Shown one piece after another: positions 12,401-24,910 of a DNA stretch of 60,000 bases (position 1 is the first letter of the stretch; each line of letters starts with the position of its first letter). A model generated the notes under the pieces. The model was not told where the DNA came from and did no database searches. It saw only the letters and a list, made by a program, of their open reading frames with translations. Both the position numbers and the translations under genes were made by a program. The stretch is from contig NW_019091390.1 of NCBI RefSeq assembly GCF_001949145.1, positions 454,710 through 514,709 of the forward strand. Direction: 5' to 3'. This DNA is from Acanthaster planci. Its lineage: Eukaryota; Echinodermata; Asteroidea; Valvatida; Acanthasteridae.

Positions 12401-15400
12401 CTCCAAATATGAACCATATTTATAAAACGGGGCAGTAGTGCTAAATATAGGGGTCGCTTTGTGGGTAAGGGGTGCTCGACACATTTCAGGAAATATTTCC
12501 AATTGCATTGAAAGGATATATTGGCAGGAGTGATTTCAACAAGTTTATCGATGCAGACCTTTGCCACGGAATATTTCTAACGGAGAACCATCCCATTGCA
12601 TGGCTTTTATAATCTGTAGGTGAATGGCCTTGAAGGATCTACTCAGTAATTCCTGGTCTGGGATGTTTTGTCAGTTGGTCCCACCTCTTGTTTGCACTTG
12701 GGGTTACCCTGTGTTATCCCAGGTAGTGTAGATTCCATGTTAAACCATGTGGAACAAGTGTGCATTTTTGCTTAACGATAGCAGTAATCGATGTTAGCTT
12801 TTCGTCTTAACGTGCAAGAATAATCCCCCTGTCCTAAATTCTAGAGATTTAACAATAGTTGACACGCAGACATGTTTCTAATTCATACTGAAGCACTGTG
12901 TCATTAAGTTAACTTGTGTAATACAGATAAAAAACACAATTGATGTCTGATGCTCATGAAAAAAAAAATGTTCCTGACAAAATATTGTAAATGTTGGATT
13001 TTGTTCTTGTTTCCTTTTAATATGGAAAAGGATTCATCTGACATGGCATTTGTGTCCGTAAATGTCATACATGTACCAAATACCCGCTTATACATGTTTG
13101 GGTAATTTTTGCGTGTATTTAGAAGAATGGCCACAGTTCTCTTTGAAAAGCCTTTTCTTAATTGAAAAGAAGTTGGGTATACTTTGGCAACGAGAGTGTT
13201 TAATGTCAACAGCATCATTGTCCTGTGTGCCATGAGGAAGTGAACATCACAGGCAGACGGTCAAGGCAATTAACCAGTTGATGCCGGATTTTCTTACTGG
13301 GAAAAAAAAGCTGCAGGGGCAGGTTTTTTTTAATGCACAAATTCTTCAACCTCGCGCTCTGACCTGACCAAACACGATGCATTAATACGTCAACCTTGGA
13401 AACGAAAACAGAATTCATAAACGAGTGTACATGTCCTCCTCGGAACAAATATGGCAACTTCTATGTGCTTGCATGTCATCCGGCATCAAGTGGTAAAACA
13501 CAAGCAGTTGGTTATCTTCAGAAATATGGCCACTATTTTGTGCTGTGCCGCCCCAAGGAATGTTTCTGGAGACATTTCAGATGAGTGTTTTTAATTTTTC
13601 TAACTACTGCAATTTGGTCTGGTTAGATCGCATGAAAGACGTAAAACAATCTCCACCCCCACCCCTGGAATGGTTTTTTTTTAACTGTCAGTCTAGTTGC
13701 TGAGACCACCTGAAAGAAATTCCAGTTGTTGACAGCCAGAAACGGAAAACATGAACATGGGTAAGATGAAAACAAAAAATATAAGAAAAAAAGCATTTAT
13801 CCAGTTCTGAATCAACAAACTCTGGTCTTGCGAGTGTAGCCGGGGGCATGGCACCCACAATCACGCAAGCCTGTCATGCTGAGTGATTGGCATGGCATCA
13901 AGGGATACCCAGACTGGAATATTTGTTCTGTCCTAAAGGTTTCTGTAAGACTGTCAAATGTTTTTAGGGAAAAAAATTACAGACCTGTGCTTTGAAAAAT
14001 GCAGTGATGTAGTCAAGTCCTTCACAAGTTCCTGCAAATGCACCACGTCGATCAAGTCTTTAAGCCAAGTCAAAAGCCATTCAAATTACCTGTCACCTTG
14101 TCACTGGCCCTCCTGCTGTTGTCACTTGTGACTGGACTTCCGAAAGGACTTGTGATGAACTCCACTAAAGCACTAAAACAGCGCCCTCCTGCAGTTCCTT
14201 TTCATCATTTCTCATTTTTTTTATCATCCCATTTAATTGAATTTGCTGTGAAATTCAGTGATGTGTGTCTCCAATTAAGGGAAAAGATTGGAGATAGCAA
14301 AGCCTAAAGAATTTTGTACAATTTGTAAAAATGCACCGTTTTAATCAACATCTTTGAAAAACTGTTTTGCACTTTTTCCCCACGTTGTTCACTGCAGGTA
14401 ATATCACACCAAGGATACAAATCCAGCTGCCGGCAAAACCGCCACCGCCGTCCCCAATCAATGCGGCCCTGCCCCTGACTTCACCTGCCCCGCCCCTGAC
14501 AGCTCCCACCCCATCGTCCGCCTCCCAGACGTCGGACGCCCAGGCGGGAAGGGCCATGCCGCCGCCTATTAGCCACCACCGCTTGCTGCAGGTGCGACCT
14601 AGCCTGCCCAGCCTGACCTTCCAGACGCTGCAGCCCATGCCCCGCCCCGCCACCCAGAGCGGCGGCTGCAGCAGCGGCAACAACAACAACAACTACAAGC
14701 AGCTGAGGCACATCCCCAGTCCCCGGGGGCTGTACCCAATCCCCACGTTTGAGGAGACGCTGTCGCCCACGCCCGCCCAGTACGAGGCCATTGAGAGAGT
14801 CCTTTCAGCGCACTCCAGCTCTGACAGAGGTTGGTGATCAACACCACAGTCTTTTAGAAAACCGAGGCAGCTCTCGTTAGTTTTTCACGCTGGGAGACTC
14901 GGAGTTCATTTGGGGGCTCGTTTCCAAAACTTTGCTTTTTCTTTGGGTTTAGGCTTCACTTTTGGCTTCAGGACAATTCAAGCAGTTACTGTTGGAAACA
15001 ATGACAGTGTTTTCAAATTTTGTCTCATGTGAGATGAGGCGATTTTGCTGTGATGAGAAAGTAAGACAGCACTGACCTGGAGGCTCTCCAGTCCAGGAAA
15101 TGAATTTGTGAAACTAACACCTACAGCCTAAACCTTGGGCACACCCAAGATTTGGCAAGTTTAACTCTTTGTAAACATGTCCACTGCTCATACCTGATTG
15201 ATTACAGATTTTGTTTTTTGTTTTTTTTTAAAGTCTAATGCCTGAATTAAAGCTGGTTCTTTTTCAACTTGTCACGAGTTGCAAAATGTTGATCAGAAGT
15301 TGTTCCCTCCCTTGTGAATCCAACCTGCAGGATACGAAGTTTCATGACAATTTATTCAAGGACGGTAGGTAGTGTGCAAGTCAGCGACTTGTTCCTTTGA

Positions 15401-17171
15401 AGGCGTGTTGGCTTTTGTGATGTCTCGTTTTGTGACCCAGTTTGCACCATTCCATGCTAGGCAGTGACGGTGGTGGTGGTGGCGGCAGTGGGTTTGGGCT
15501 GGGTCTTACGGCTGACATTTGTGCTTAAATCTCTTCTCTCATCCAGCTAAAATGTGATCGCGTCAGTTGCATTATTCAGTTCAAGACTGATCCCCTTCTC
15601 GCTGGGTGTGCTAAATTGCATTATGCTCTGCTTCTTTGGTTTCACTAGTCACAGGAAATCGTTCATATCGAATTGCCAATTTTTTAACTCGAAATTTCAT
15701 CGTGAACTTTTCAGTGAGACTGCCAACAAAGATGTAGTTCACACTAGAGTTGTTGGATCTCAAAGTGTCAATGAAAAAATTCCTTTAAATTCCAAACTAT
15801 ACAGATAAATCAGTCTTTTCGGGAGATGAAGTGCTGAGTAAGTTTTGTCCAAGAAGCATGGTTCTCTACTATAAATTTGTCAGCAAGGGGAAAAAATATG
15901 TCCTGTGAATTTTTTTTCAGTAGACCACAATCAAAGACGGATCCAGAAAGCTACCGGTATATCCAAGGGGTGCAAAATGCTGGGGGGAGGCTTTTTGTAT
16001 GGGGCTTTTTGTACGCTTTAGAAGTGAAAAGTCTTCACCCCCAATTTTGTTTATATTATAACAACAAAACCTTTTTTGGAGGACCTTGGCCCTGTTTCCC
16101 TCAACCAATGCAGACAATGTGACCTTTGACCCAAGTTGTGCTTGCCTACCTTGTTTGACCACCTGCCAATCACCCCCAGGATCAACTTGTATCAGTGTAT
16201 TGCAAGTGTAAGGTTTTTGGCACTTTGCACTGGTCATCTCGCGGAAATGGTCACTTGATTTTTTTCTTTTTTGTTTCTGTGGTGACACTTGAATCACTGC
16301 CCTCTTTGCTTATTGGCTGAATGTGGCTTGATGTTGCTGCACCTTGCGGGGGTGTTTGTAAATGGGTATAGTCGGCTTCTCTCTCATACTGGCTTGTTTA
16401 TGTTATACGATCAAGTCGATATTCATCCTCCATAACATTCGCTGCAGCCATGGTGGCTTCTTCTTGTATTCCTTCATTTGCTTGAAGAATCTGAACTGAA
16501 CGGGCGAAAATCGGAACACATGGCGTTACGGGTTCCATGCACTATACTGCCTGCCAGTGGTTGGCTATGGAAACAGCTGGTGGGGGGGGCGGCGCTCTGC
16601 TCATTTTCCAGTTCATCCACAATGGTGGGCTTTACTTTCCCAAGGCTTGCGCTGCACGTGGCTGGTTTGGGGCATGCAATCGGCATTTTGGCAATGCCGA
16701 TGAAGTGCAGGGCTTGATCGGGCTCAGGACCACTTGTACGTGTGCGTTCTTGATTTGGGGGAACACCTGCGCTTCTCTGTCCAGAGTAACTTGCACAGCA
16801 TCCTCAAAATTGGTCATGCCAGGAACCCATTTTACCTGTAATATTTGCTTATAATTGTTGATTGTCACATGTATTTTCCATTTTGTTCACAGTGCTTGGC
16901 TTCAGTCCTGTGTTGGTGCTGTCTTGTAACTGATTGGATCAAAGATTTTGACATTAGCTTTGTCTTTTTGTATAGTTTCTATTCTCTTTTTTTTTCTTCT
17001 TGGAAATCTTGTTCGTGGTCAGGTCTTAACGGAGACATGCCTGGAAGCCCAGGAGAGTTCAGCATTCTGAGCGCTGGCCGGTCCCTCGACGACAGCCCAC
17101 TCCTGCAAATGAACGCCGTGGACCGTTGTCCCAGCCAACTATCAGCTGTCTACGCCGACGGCCCATCGTAA
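3449..17171 (+). CDS. GLIS3: GLIS1/3-family zinc-finger transcription factor (3' part; 5' exons outside window)
   Basis: This is a nuclear DNA-binding regulator of the GLI/ZIC/GLIS class. Six exons are readable: 3449-3559, 3868-4039, 4657-4807, 5198-5337, 14398-14829 and 17023-17171 (stop TAA). Together they give 384 in-frame residues with phases 0,1,2,1,1. The first exon encodes the last C2H2 finger (visible C5, C10, H23, H27), containing the GLI-family string [17 protein letters not shown] followed by a GLIS1/3-type basic tail. The next exon holds LTDCL, a motif also placed after finger 5 in GLIS1/3. The 432-nt exon is GC-rich and encodes a Pro/Ser-rich, low-complexity region with an Asn run. 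The protein ends in a short block, [15 protein letters not shown], that I recall as strongly conserved in GLIS3. The intron between 5337 and 14398 is 9 kb. The split of vertebrate GLIS1 and GLIS3 is probably later than this gene, so read the symbol as GLIS1/3. Family identity is confident; the missing 5' half is not visible. Confidence 0.9.
5195..5200 (+). promoter_or_regulatory. Tandem (NAGNAG-type) splice acceptor of the fourth visible GLIS exon
   Basis: The polypyrimidine tract ends TTTAGCAGG, giving two AG acceptors three bases apart (after 5194 and after 5197). Both keep the reading frame and differ by one residue: Ser-Arg-Val versus Arg-Val at the junction. The downstream site (exon from 5198) has the stronger CAG and is used in the model. 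Confidence 0.55.
5338..14397. other. 9 kb GLIS intron
   Basis: GT at 5338 and AG at 14397 bound this intron. No coding exon with family resemblance is visible on either strand. It holds an X-box/CRE-like cluster at 6472-6500, an AT-rich low-complexity patch at 10635-10680 and a small imperfect palindrome at about 11929-11972. Open frames such as 6488-6952 (minus) are of a length expected by chance. Confidence 0.7.
6472..6500. promoter_or_regulatory. Possible RFX X-box half-palindrome beside a consensus CRE
   Basis: GTTGCCATGGTCAC (6472-6485) matches the RFX X-box pattern GTNRCCNNRGYAAC with one mismatch. A perfect CRE palindrome, TGACGTCA, follows at 6493-6500. The pair lies deep in the GLIS intron in a relatively CpG-containing patch. 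This is motif matching only; an intronic enhancer or internal promoter is an inference. Confidence 0.3.
14830..17022. other. Last GLIS intron
   Basis: GT at 14830 and AG at 17022 bound it. It carries a short GGT/GGC run near 15468-15488 and homopolymer T tracts. Open frames around 16474-16868 overlap on both strands, show no family resemblance and are not called as genes. Confidence 0.7.
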
Positions 17172-18350
17172 CACCTTCCCCCTCCTCCCCCTTCCCCTCC
17201 TCTGATTGGTGGATCTGAGCTAAGGGTCATCCATGATTGGTTGGCTCGTGCATTAAAAAGAGTTGGATGAGAGCAGATGGTCACACGGTCAAAGCAAAAA
17301 TAAAAGGTCTCCGGCTGATGGCTGGATGGGCGCGGTGCATTTTAAGGAGACTTGATTGCAAAAATAGGTTGAAATTGGGAGAGTTGTTGTCAAAACGTCC
17401 AGCTTGCCCTATGTTAATGGTGGTGATGTTTTCCGACGCTGTGCTGATCTCTTGCTGTGATTTTTTTAGGCCATTCGCGCGAATGCAAATCTGTTGGTTC
17501 TGCTCTCTTTGGAAGATCGCTGACCGTTTCAGTCACACACACACACATATGCACAGTCACACACTACAGTCGACAGTGTGACTGTGCGGTTTTTCTGGGG
17601 TGGAGTGGGAGTTTCGCCCTGAAGTAGAAACGTTTTTCCAGATTGGTTGAATTTTACTCAGTGTCCGTGATTTTGAGAAGTGAGATTTTAGTCTGAAAGT
17701 AGGGACTTATTTTTTGTAATACCGCTGTCCACAAACAGATGTGCATATTTTCACAGATGGTTTTTATGGAATTCAATGGCTTGTTTTGTCAATTGTTTCC
17801 CTAATTTTGTTTCATTGATTGATTTTATTGCATTTTTATTTATTTATTTATGTTTTTTTGAGGGATTGGTCAAAGTAATATTTTCCAACGTAATTTCCCA
17901 GGTGGGAGTCTAGAGAACATAAACTGAAATAGTCATAGTTTGGGGGGATGTTGAAGGAAGGAAAACGTTTCTGAAAGTTGATCTCAATGAAAATGCAGCA
18001 TTATAGAAAGACAAAGTATTGTTGAAAAATGTACATAGTAAAAGAAATCATATATTTTATGAGAGCTAGTATAAATTTCATAAATTTAAAATGAGATCAA
18101 TGAACTAGACTGATTTTTTATGAATAGTTCTGTATAAAAAAAAATCAAGTGTCCCGTCCGTTTTTTTTTTTCCCAAATCAATTGAATCACATAGACAATC
18201 GTCATCAATTCAGCAGCATGGGAGTCAGTTGACTTTTTTTTTTACTTCCCAGAAATGTATTTATAAGATGTCAATGTAAGTAGCACTTGGAATTAATTTG
18301 TTTTTATGTATATGGAATGTAAAATATATCAGTAGTTTAAGAGTGACGAG
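17172..18350 (+). other. Probable proximal 3' UTR of GLIS
   Basis: Sequence after the TAA stop is T-rich and lacks long open frames, as expected of a 3' UTR. An early AATAAA lies at 17299-17304, and an AU-rich element at 17838-17850. The real cleavage site cannot be fixed. A second AATAAA followed by GT/T-rich sequence lies far away at 24317-24322 and could serve a very long UTR or another transcript. The right boundary given here is arbitrary. Confidence 0.4.
17838..17850 (+). promoter_or_regulatory. AU-rich element (three overlapping ATTTA pentamers)
   Basis: ATTTATTTATTTA lies within a T-rich context about 670 nt after the GLIS stop codon. Overlapping AUUUA pentamers in a 3' UTR are known mRNA-destabilising elements. 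Whether this one is transcribed as UTR is inferred from position only. Confidence 0.35.
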
Positions 18351-18748
18351 GAAAGTGAGTTTGTCAACAAACAGTGTTACTCAGAAAGGTTTGAATCCTT
18401 TGTAGTCCTTGGCAAACAAGAGAGAGAGATATTTTTATGCACAAAAATTTGAGTAGCATCGAGGCAGCATATCTATGTGGCAAATTTAAATCAGTCAAAG
18501 AGTATTACTATGTCATGATAGATTCAGATAAGTCAAAAGCTTTGTGTTGATTTAATCCCCAGCAAGTTCTCCCTTTTCGGCCCTGCCAGGAATTGGGATT
18601 TCCCCCCCCCCACTCCTTGAATGCATTTGTTTCTGTCCGTTGTTTGCAAAACAACCCATATTCACAACAGTTCGGACGTTCCGTATCTACCACCTGCTAC
18701 TCTTCCAGTGATTTGTCGCCCTGCCGGATTCTTTTCCCTCCGTCCAAA

Positions 18749-18930
18749 ATGGGCGATTCACTAGAGTGCATCTCCAAGAGTTTGCAGTTTGTGGGTTGGC
18801 CAAATCACAACACGCAAAAATCTGTCGACCCTTTTAGTTTCCAAACGTCCATTGGGTCGACAGATTTCACACACTGTGATTGGCCAATGCGTTGCAAACT
18901 CTTGGAGGTGCACTACTGTGAAAGCCCCAT
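18749..18930. mobile_element. Fold-back (MITE-like) inverted repeat
   Basis: The left arm (18749-18831) and right arm (18854-18930) are imperfect reverse complements along almost their whole length, with a 22-nt spacer. Shared blocks include CTCCAAGAGTTTGCA, TTGGCCAA-TCAC and ATCTGTCGACCC. Both arms extend through GTGCA to an ATGGG end. There is no coding capacity. A fold-back or MITE origin is inferred; no clear target-site duplication is seen. Confidence 0.65.
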
Positions 18931-19596
18931 AGTGAAATCTGATTTTTATGTGGAAAGTTGTGCAAACTGATTAGCCTGTGTGAAGTAAATCCATGTATTA
19001 ATTGTACATTTGATGCCCTTACGCAGTCCGTCCAGTGAACATTTCGGATGAATGTTAAATCTACCTGTGTTCATTTGCAATGCTTGTGTGTGTATCCTAT
19101 GTGCATTTGAAGTCAACAATTTTAAGATGAGAACAAAGAGCAGATATAGTATGAACGACAAAATATTAGTTCTTAAGTGTGTATCCTGTGACATATCATG
19201 AACAGTAACTTTGCCATTGTTTGAGTGTTGGAGCTGATATTGTAGTCTGAACTGCCACCAAAAAGGCTCATGGAGGTTGAAATGTAATACTTTGGTTCAC
19301 CTGCCGTCCGTTTTAAGTATTTAAGACTGTAATGTAATGTTTTTTAAAGTGTACATTTTACCAGGGCGGAAGAGTTATGTATAGGTCGTAACGCTTTTGT
19401 ACGTTTTTGCTTGAAAATTTTGAAAGGGAGTTTCAGGATGCCTTCCAAGCCAGTTACTTGAAAATGTCATGCACATGGACTTGGTGGTGGTCTTATGCGG
19501 TGCCTTGGTTTGCACTTGTGTAAATGGCATGGAGCGTGCTCAGCATATTTTCAGCTGAATGTGCACAAACGGTTGGGTTTTCTGGTGAGAAACATG

Positions 19597-19632
19597 CATG
19601 TACACACACACACATACATCATACACGCACAT
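19597..19632. repeat. CA-rich simple repeat
   Basis: The run ACACACACACAC with degenerate ACATACATCATACACGCAC follows at about 19601-19630. A similar CA/CACACT patch lies at 17535-17567. These are ordinary microsatellites. Confidence 0.6.
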
Positions 19633-19674
19633 TAGACTGTTCATCAGGGATAATACTCTACATAAATATCACAG

Positions 19675-19710
19675 AGGGTGTGGCCATGAGGGTGTGGCCA
19701 TGAGGGTGGA
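19675..19710. repeat. Short tandem duplication
   Basis: The 14-nt unit GAGGGTGTGGCCAT occurs twice in a row and is followed by a partial third copy (GAGGGTGGAGCCAT). Confidence 0.6.
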
Positions 19711-21911
19711 GCCATTGAAATCAGCCCATGCATAACAGTTGAATACGTAATGAGAAGGGCTTGCGGTCAACTTGTCATCAAGAGTTTCATAATTTGCACT
19801 GTTGGGTACATAACTACAGAGGATATGATTAGTCAAAAGACAAGGATGTGATGCTGTCCTTTTTAATAGAACTATGCTTTTGAAGGAAAGGGTAACTATG
19901 CATGTTATTGACGTTGAGGCCGCAAAATTTTGATACAAACTGTTAGGAAAATTTTATAAGAAGGGGGTGATTTTGTTTAGCACATGACGACGTCTGCGTA
20001 TTGTAAGAAATTTCTATCTTCGGGCTAAGCCCTTGACCCTAAAATGAGACACCTGCAAATGTTATTGAATTAAATTTAGTGAAAATACAAGATCAAACAA
20101 ATCTGACACTTTCCTGAATTAGGGTGTGCAGAATATTGCCAAAGCACAACAAGCAGACATTATGGAAGGTTAAAAAAGAGGCTGAACCCCCATAACTGTC
20201 AAGTGCTATGAGAGATTTTCTAAACTGGCTTGCAAATCAGAGCAATATTTATACTATTATGAGTAAAAACCCTCCACGATCATGTGTGTTTTAATCTTGT
20301 GATATTTGTTATAGAAATGTTACTCAAAAGATCAGGAATTCTCAACTTTTGCTCCTTGAATCCGTCCACAAATGGCAATTCAGTCTGGACAGAATTTCAT
20401 TATAGAAAACACACAGAGTTATGGTATAAACACTTTTTATATGCCAAACCCGTCCATGCATTGTGTATTCATTTTATAACGAAATCCGTCCACAAATGAA
20501 TGCTTAACCAGTTTACCCAGAACTTAGTTCAGCCAGATATGAACGTATGGCTTTACTTTCTATTTGTAGTTTGGTACATCAGATGGCTAGTGTTATTAGG
20601 TAAAGGCCCTCTGTAGTTACCTTTGACCTGTATGTAAATGTGACTGATTTGCATACACTGCGATGGTCAAGTGTACAGCAACATAGCCAAGACTATAGGT
20701 TTGTTTGATGAGTTGTCAACCAACCATTCTGGCATGCACCCTCAGTGCTAGACATGCTGCTCACAGATAGCCTCAAGGGTATCTTTACATCACTTACGTC
20801 GCTTTTTTGAAGCATTTTGGTCAGTTTCATTTGAGCAGTCTTGGCGTTGCTCTCCAAGCCAATATTTTGGCCAAGTTCGCTCTCGTCAAATTTGGCAACT
20901 GTATACTTTCTAACAAAAAACTTGAGATTTATGTTTGTTGTTTTAATTTCTTTGTAACATGTTAAGGTGTGACAACTCAATATTCTGGAATCTGGTTTGT
21001 TTCCAGGGTTTAATATGTTAATTTGTAGAGAGTTATGGTATAAATATTAACGTGACTATTGTGTTTATAAGAACAGCGTGGAGAGAAATGTACATGCATG
21101 ACTGAGTTGGGGAAAGGCATCTACACCTTGTTAGTTTGTCAGAAGGAAAACCCACAAGAGCTATGTGTTTGGCTGTGTGCATCCTTTATTCTTATTCAGT
21201 CTAAGGTGCGCGGCTCGTTCATGGACTGCATCTGAGTGGCAGCGTGCAGTGGTACGGACGGCCAGTAAGCCAACCCTTTGAAATGGAAACCTCTTCCATT
21301 CTTGACTCGGTGCTTTTACTGATGCTCTTCTCAACCCACAGTACTTTCTCTTCAATCGCACACCGAGTCTGCAGTGTCAGCAGTGTCTGCTCACCACTGG
21401 TCCACCCTGATAGCTTACTGGCCGTTGAGAGCTATGTGGCTGGTGCCCAGTCTCCTGCCACTGGAATGGGTGGAGGGAACCACTCCAATCTGTTCTTGAG
21501 TTGTAAAGTGGAGGACCGTGACTTGACCCCCAAGAGCCAGTAGCCTATTCAGATTTTGGTTTAGAGATCAGCGGTGTCCTCTTGGTAGACTTGATCATAA
21601 TTGGTGGCCAAAATGGTTGGATTGCCTGGTTGCCATAAAACTGCACGTTTTGCCAAAGGCAGAGGTAGTAGGTGTGTTGACCACCATCTGACCATGCTTT
21701 TGTGGGTTTGAAGTCTACTTCAGATATCTTTTTTTGTTGTCTCAAGATGTGTCAAGTTAACGTCAATAAACGTCAGGAGACATTGTGAAATACTGGAGAT
21801 GTGAATTGTGTCACAACTTCTTCCATTTGTTACAGCTGTTGTGGATGGTCTGGTACCTCCAGTGCTAATCAGAGCAGTTAATGTACAGTTGTGACATGAG
21901 TGTCTTAATTG

Positions 21912-21999
21912 TTGGAACCAAAATTGTGGATTATGCATCAGTGTTTACAACAGGTGCATGCTGTACTGCATGCATAATGAACAGCCATTTTGGTTCCAA
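21912..21999. repeat. 88-nt hairpin of miRNA-precursor size
   Basis: The 5' arm begins TTGGAACCAAAAT and the 3' arm ends ATTTTGGTTCCAA, an exact 13-bp pairing. After a small bulge the inner arms pair again (ATTATGCAT with ATGCATAAT). Weaker complementarity continues outside, roughly 21860-22060, which favours a decayed fold-back element over a miRNA gene. Confidence 0.45.
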
Positions 22000-23214
22000 A
22001 GTCTGAAGTTGGCACTACTGTCTCTATACATGGCTCTGGTGCTAAATTGCTAATCAGTCTCTAAGTAACAATGCTTGCAATCTTACTTTTTGTGAATCAA
22101 GTGAAGGTCTTAAAAATTACAACAAACCAACGAACATTAAACCATGATCCAATTTTTTTGCTTCCTCAAAATGATATTTCATTTTATTGCCCAATAAATT
22201 TGTTCATGATCAGAAAACAAGGCACTGTTTATAAATGTAATGAAAGTAACTGTCAGATTTGTCACTATAAATGCCAAACACAGCACGACCCAAAGTTCAC
22301 CTTTGCAGTAGCTAAATATAATCTCAACATTAACGGAATACACCAAAGTACAAGAAATGTCTGAAAAAAATACTAGAGGCAAACTAAAGAGAAACAAAAC
22401 TACCTGTATTAAGTTTAATAGCCCCCAAGGGTATATGCAATATATACTTCACAAACCAACCACAGTAGTTTTAAAAAATACAATTCATTATAATTTCAAA
22501 CCACAATCTCTGCACCATAAAGTACCTAAAATAAAATTACATTACAGCACCACTGTAGCAAAATATAAAATTATTTCAAAAAAGCTCTACCAACTTGATG
22601 TTGAGGTTCAACACCACACAAACATTCACACATGGATTTTGCGCTTTAAACTGTTTCACACCAGTCAGAGAAGCTACTATCTGGTTGATTGGATATGTAA
22701 GTAAACTGCCTATAAAGTAGAGTCATGCACTGATGCCCACAAGGTGATTCTAAAAAGTTGGAGTGTCAGGTGAGTGCAGTGGTACTTTCTTCACTTTCCA
22801 ACATCTGTGACCAAGGTCGGAATTTCACTTTGTTCTACATCGCATTGGGTCGTCAACTTGTACGTCCCTTACCTGGACTGTGTTTCCACTGTAACGGCCA
22901 ATGAGCATCAAGAATTCTGGCGTGTTAGGGGACAGCCCTTGTATCGCAACACCAGGGCCGATGTTACCATAGAATATATCTAAAGTAACTATTTGAGGCA
23001 TCTGTGCAATCATCAACTACCACCCGAATTTCTGTTCAAAGTTGGTATAAATACACAGTCCAAAAATAAAATGGCAAATGTGACCCACCATCCCAAAAGC
23101 AGGCTGCAGTAGGTAACTTCGTTTTCCTTAAAAAGTGGAACTTTCATGGTTCATAGAAGCTCCACAGCTATCACGAATCGTATGAACCTGTCTGAAGACA
23201 GAATTTTGTCTTAA

Positions 23215-23312
23215 CATGGATCACTTTGAAGTGTAAAAAAAAAGGTGAAGGAGAGGAATTGTCCAACATCACAACTACCGACTTCAGCCTGGTTTTGGGA
23301 TGGTGGGTCACA
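23215..23312. repeat. Diverged dispersed repeat, copy 1
   Basis: This roughly 95-nt segment resembles 39091-39190. Shared blocks include TGGATCACTTT, GGAATTGTC and ATGGTGGGTCAC, in the same order and at similar spacing. It is probably part of an unnamed interspersed repeat. Confidence 0.5.
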
Positions 23313-23699
23313 AATAAATACATGTGTCTGTTATCCTCTTGTAGCAAGGTACATGTATAACTCGTTAAAAAACATGCCCTGTGTGTACATCTCTTATTCA
23401 AACTCGTGGAACCAATCACGAGTACATTTGACCCTGTGCAGTAAACTGGGTTATCAACTGCAAAAGTGCATCGACCTGTTAAAGACTGAATTAATTTTCA
23501 CACACACCTTGTGATGGCACCTTTGTGTGTGGGGTGTTTTTTTTTTTTTTCAAGTCCTTAAGCCCGAAACTCTGATTTTTCTTGCAGCCTACTTAAAAAA
23601 CCCTCACACGATTGTCGAACAATTGCAAACTTTGCGATAGTTAACATTATTGGTAACCCCACTTGAGAAAACACAAGGTGGGTGCAAGACGGTTTTGCA

Positions 23700-23953
23700 A
23701 TCGGTCTGATTCAAACCAGTGTGGCTCACTGGGCCAGGGTTCATCTCCAGTTTCCCCCACGTGAAGTGACTGAGAATGTTCCATTCCCCTTGTATGGGGA
23801 TGCCAGCCCGTCATAAGTTACTCCACAGCCAATGCCGGTGCTCATTTACTTTCCTGAGTGGCTGGCCTAAGCATACAGCATATGGCCAACAGCTGGAATC
23901 GAACCCCTGACAATCTGGTCGAGAGTTACCAACCCTAACAAACAAGCTGCACC
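23700..23953 (-). mobile_element. tRNA-derived SINE (minus strand)
   Basis: Read on the minus strand from 23953, the sequence starts GGTGCAGCTTGTTTGTTAGG. About 50 nt in, it contains a perfect pol III B-box, GGTTCGATTCC (near 23894-23904). The A-box region is degenerate. The tRNA-like head is followed by roughly 180 nt of body. Total length of about 250 nt fits a SINE. The family was not identified and the 3' boundary near 23700 is approximate. Confidence 0.6.
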
Positions 23954-24910
23954 CTCAAGATCTGTACATGACAACCAACACAATGTTTAGACGCCTCTGA
24001 GGTGCTGCCTGCCGTCACAGAAGGCAACCTGGTCAAATGTTTCCAACTAGTTCCATGCACTCGTTACAGCCACATAAAGGCTTGCTCCAATTGAATCCGA
24101 ACATACATTCAACTGAATCACTAAAAACTGAGTGCTTACCTACATGTAAATCGCTTAATCCGAATAAGTTTACTACAAAGCCGTTTAACTACCTCACTCA
24201 AAGCTTTGGTTTTTGTCCAGTACTGCCACTGTTACTCTTATTGCATTAATAAACAACTGTCAAATCAATCAATTTGACTTTTAGTCACTTCCAAATTTGT
24301 CACTTTGTAATCTTCAAATAAAGTCTACTCTGTTTTACCCACGAGCCTGTTCTTTACACTTTGGGTATGTCATCAAACTTAAATTCTAAGAACTGACGGA
24401 CCTTTCTCTTCAGCTCAGGCTATGTGCATAGAGAAGCGCTGATGGGCACACAATGCATATGCACACAGGTTCATTTTTATTGGAAATGTACGGGCCACTA
24501 GACGCCGCCGGGTGCCCAGTCACTCATTTTCTCTCGCTCATAGGGGAATACTTTGGCATTGAGTGGATAAGTGTATTTGGCACTCCTGCGCTTGCAGATG
24601 AGCTTTGTCAATCTGGAACTTTGTATTTTGAATCACTATCAAATGAAATAGTATCGGGTGATCTCATTGACCGAAATGACATGGCACTCACATAAACATG
24701 CATGTGATAGGTCAGTTTTATACATGTTAACGGGAAAAAAAATTAAGAAAAATGCGGAGCCAACACCTAGTGCTAAATAACGACAACCAAGTGGTGACCT
24801 TTACGCCTTTTGACAAAAACTCACTATTCTTTTACGTGAAAGCGAGCCTCACTGTCTTGTTTACAATGTACAACAGACCGATTGCGCCAGCTAAGTTACA
24901 TGACCTATAG

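Noticed and set aside
14345-14847. Minus-strand open frames opposite the GLIS proline-rich exon
   Set aside because: They are antisense shadows of a GC-rich, stop-poor coding exon and show low-complexity Ala/Gly/Val runs.
22071-22704. Possible retroelement coding relic in the A-rich stretch (cysteine-containing frame CNESNCQICHYKC)
   Set aside because: It vaguely recalls C-terminal cysteine motifs of Penelope-like elements, but no other block supports this and the composition is simply A/C-rich.
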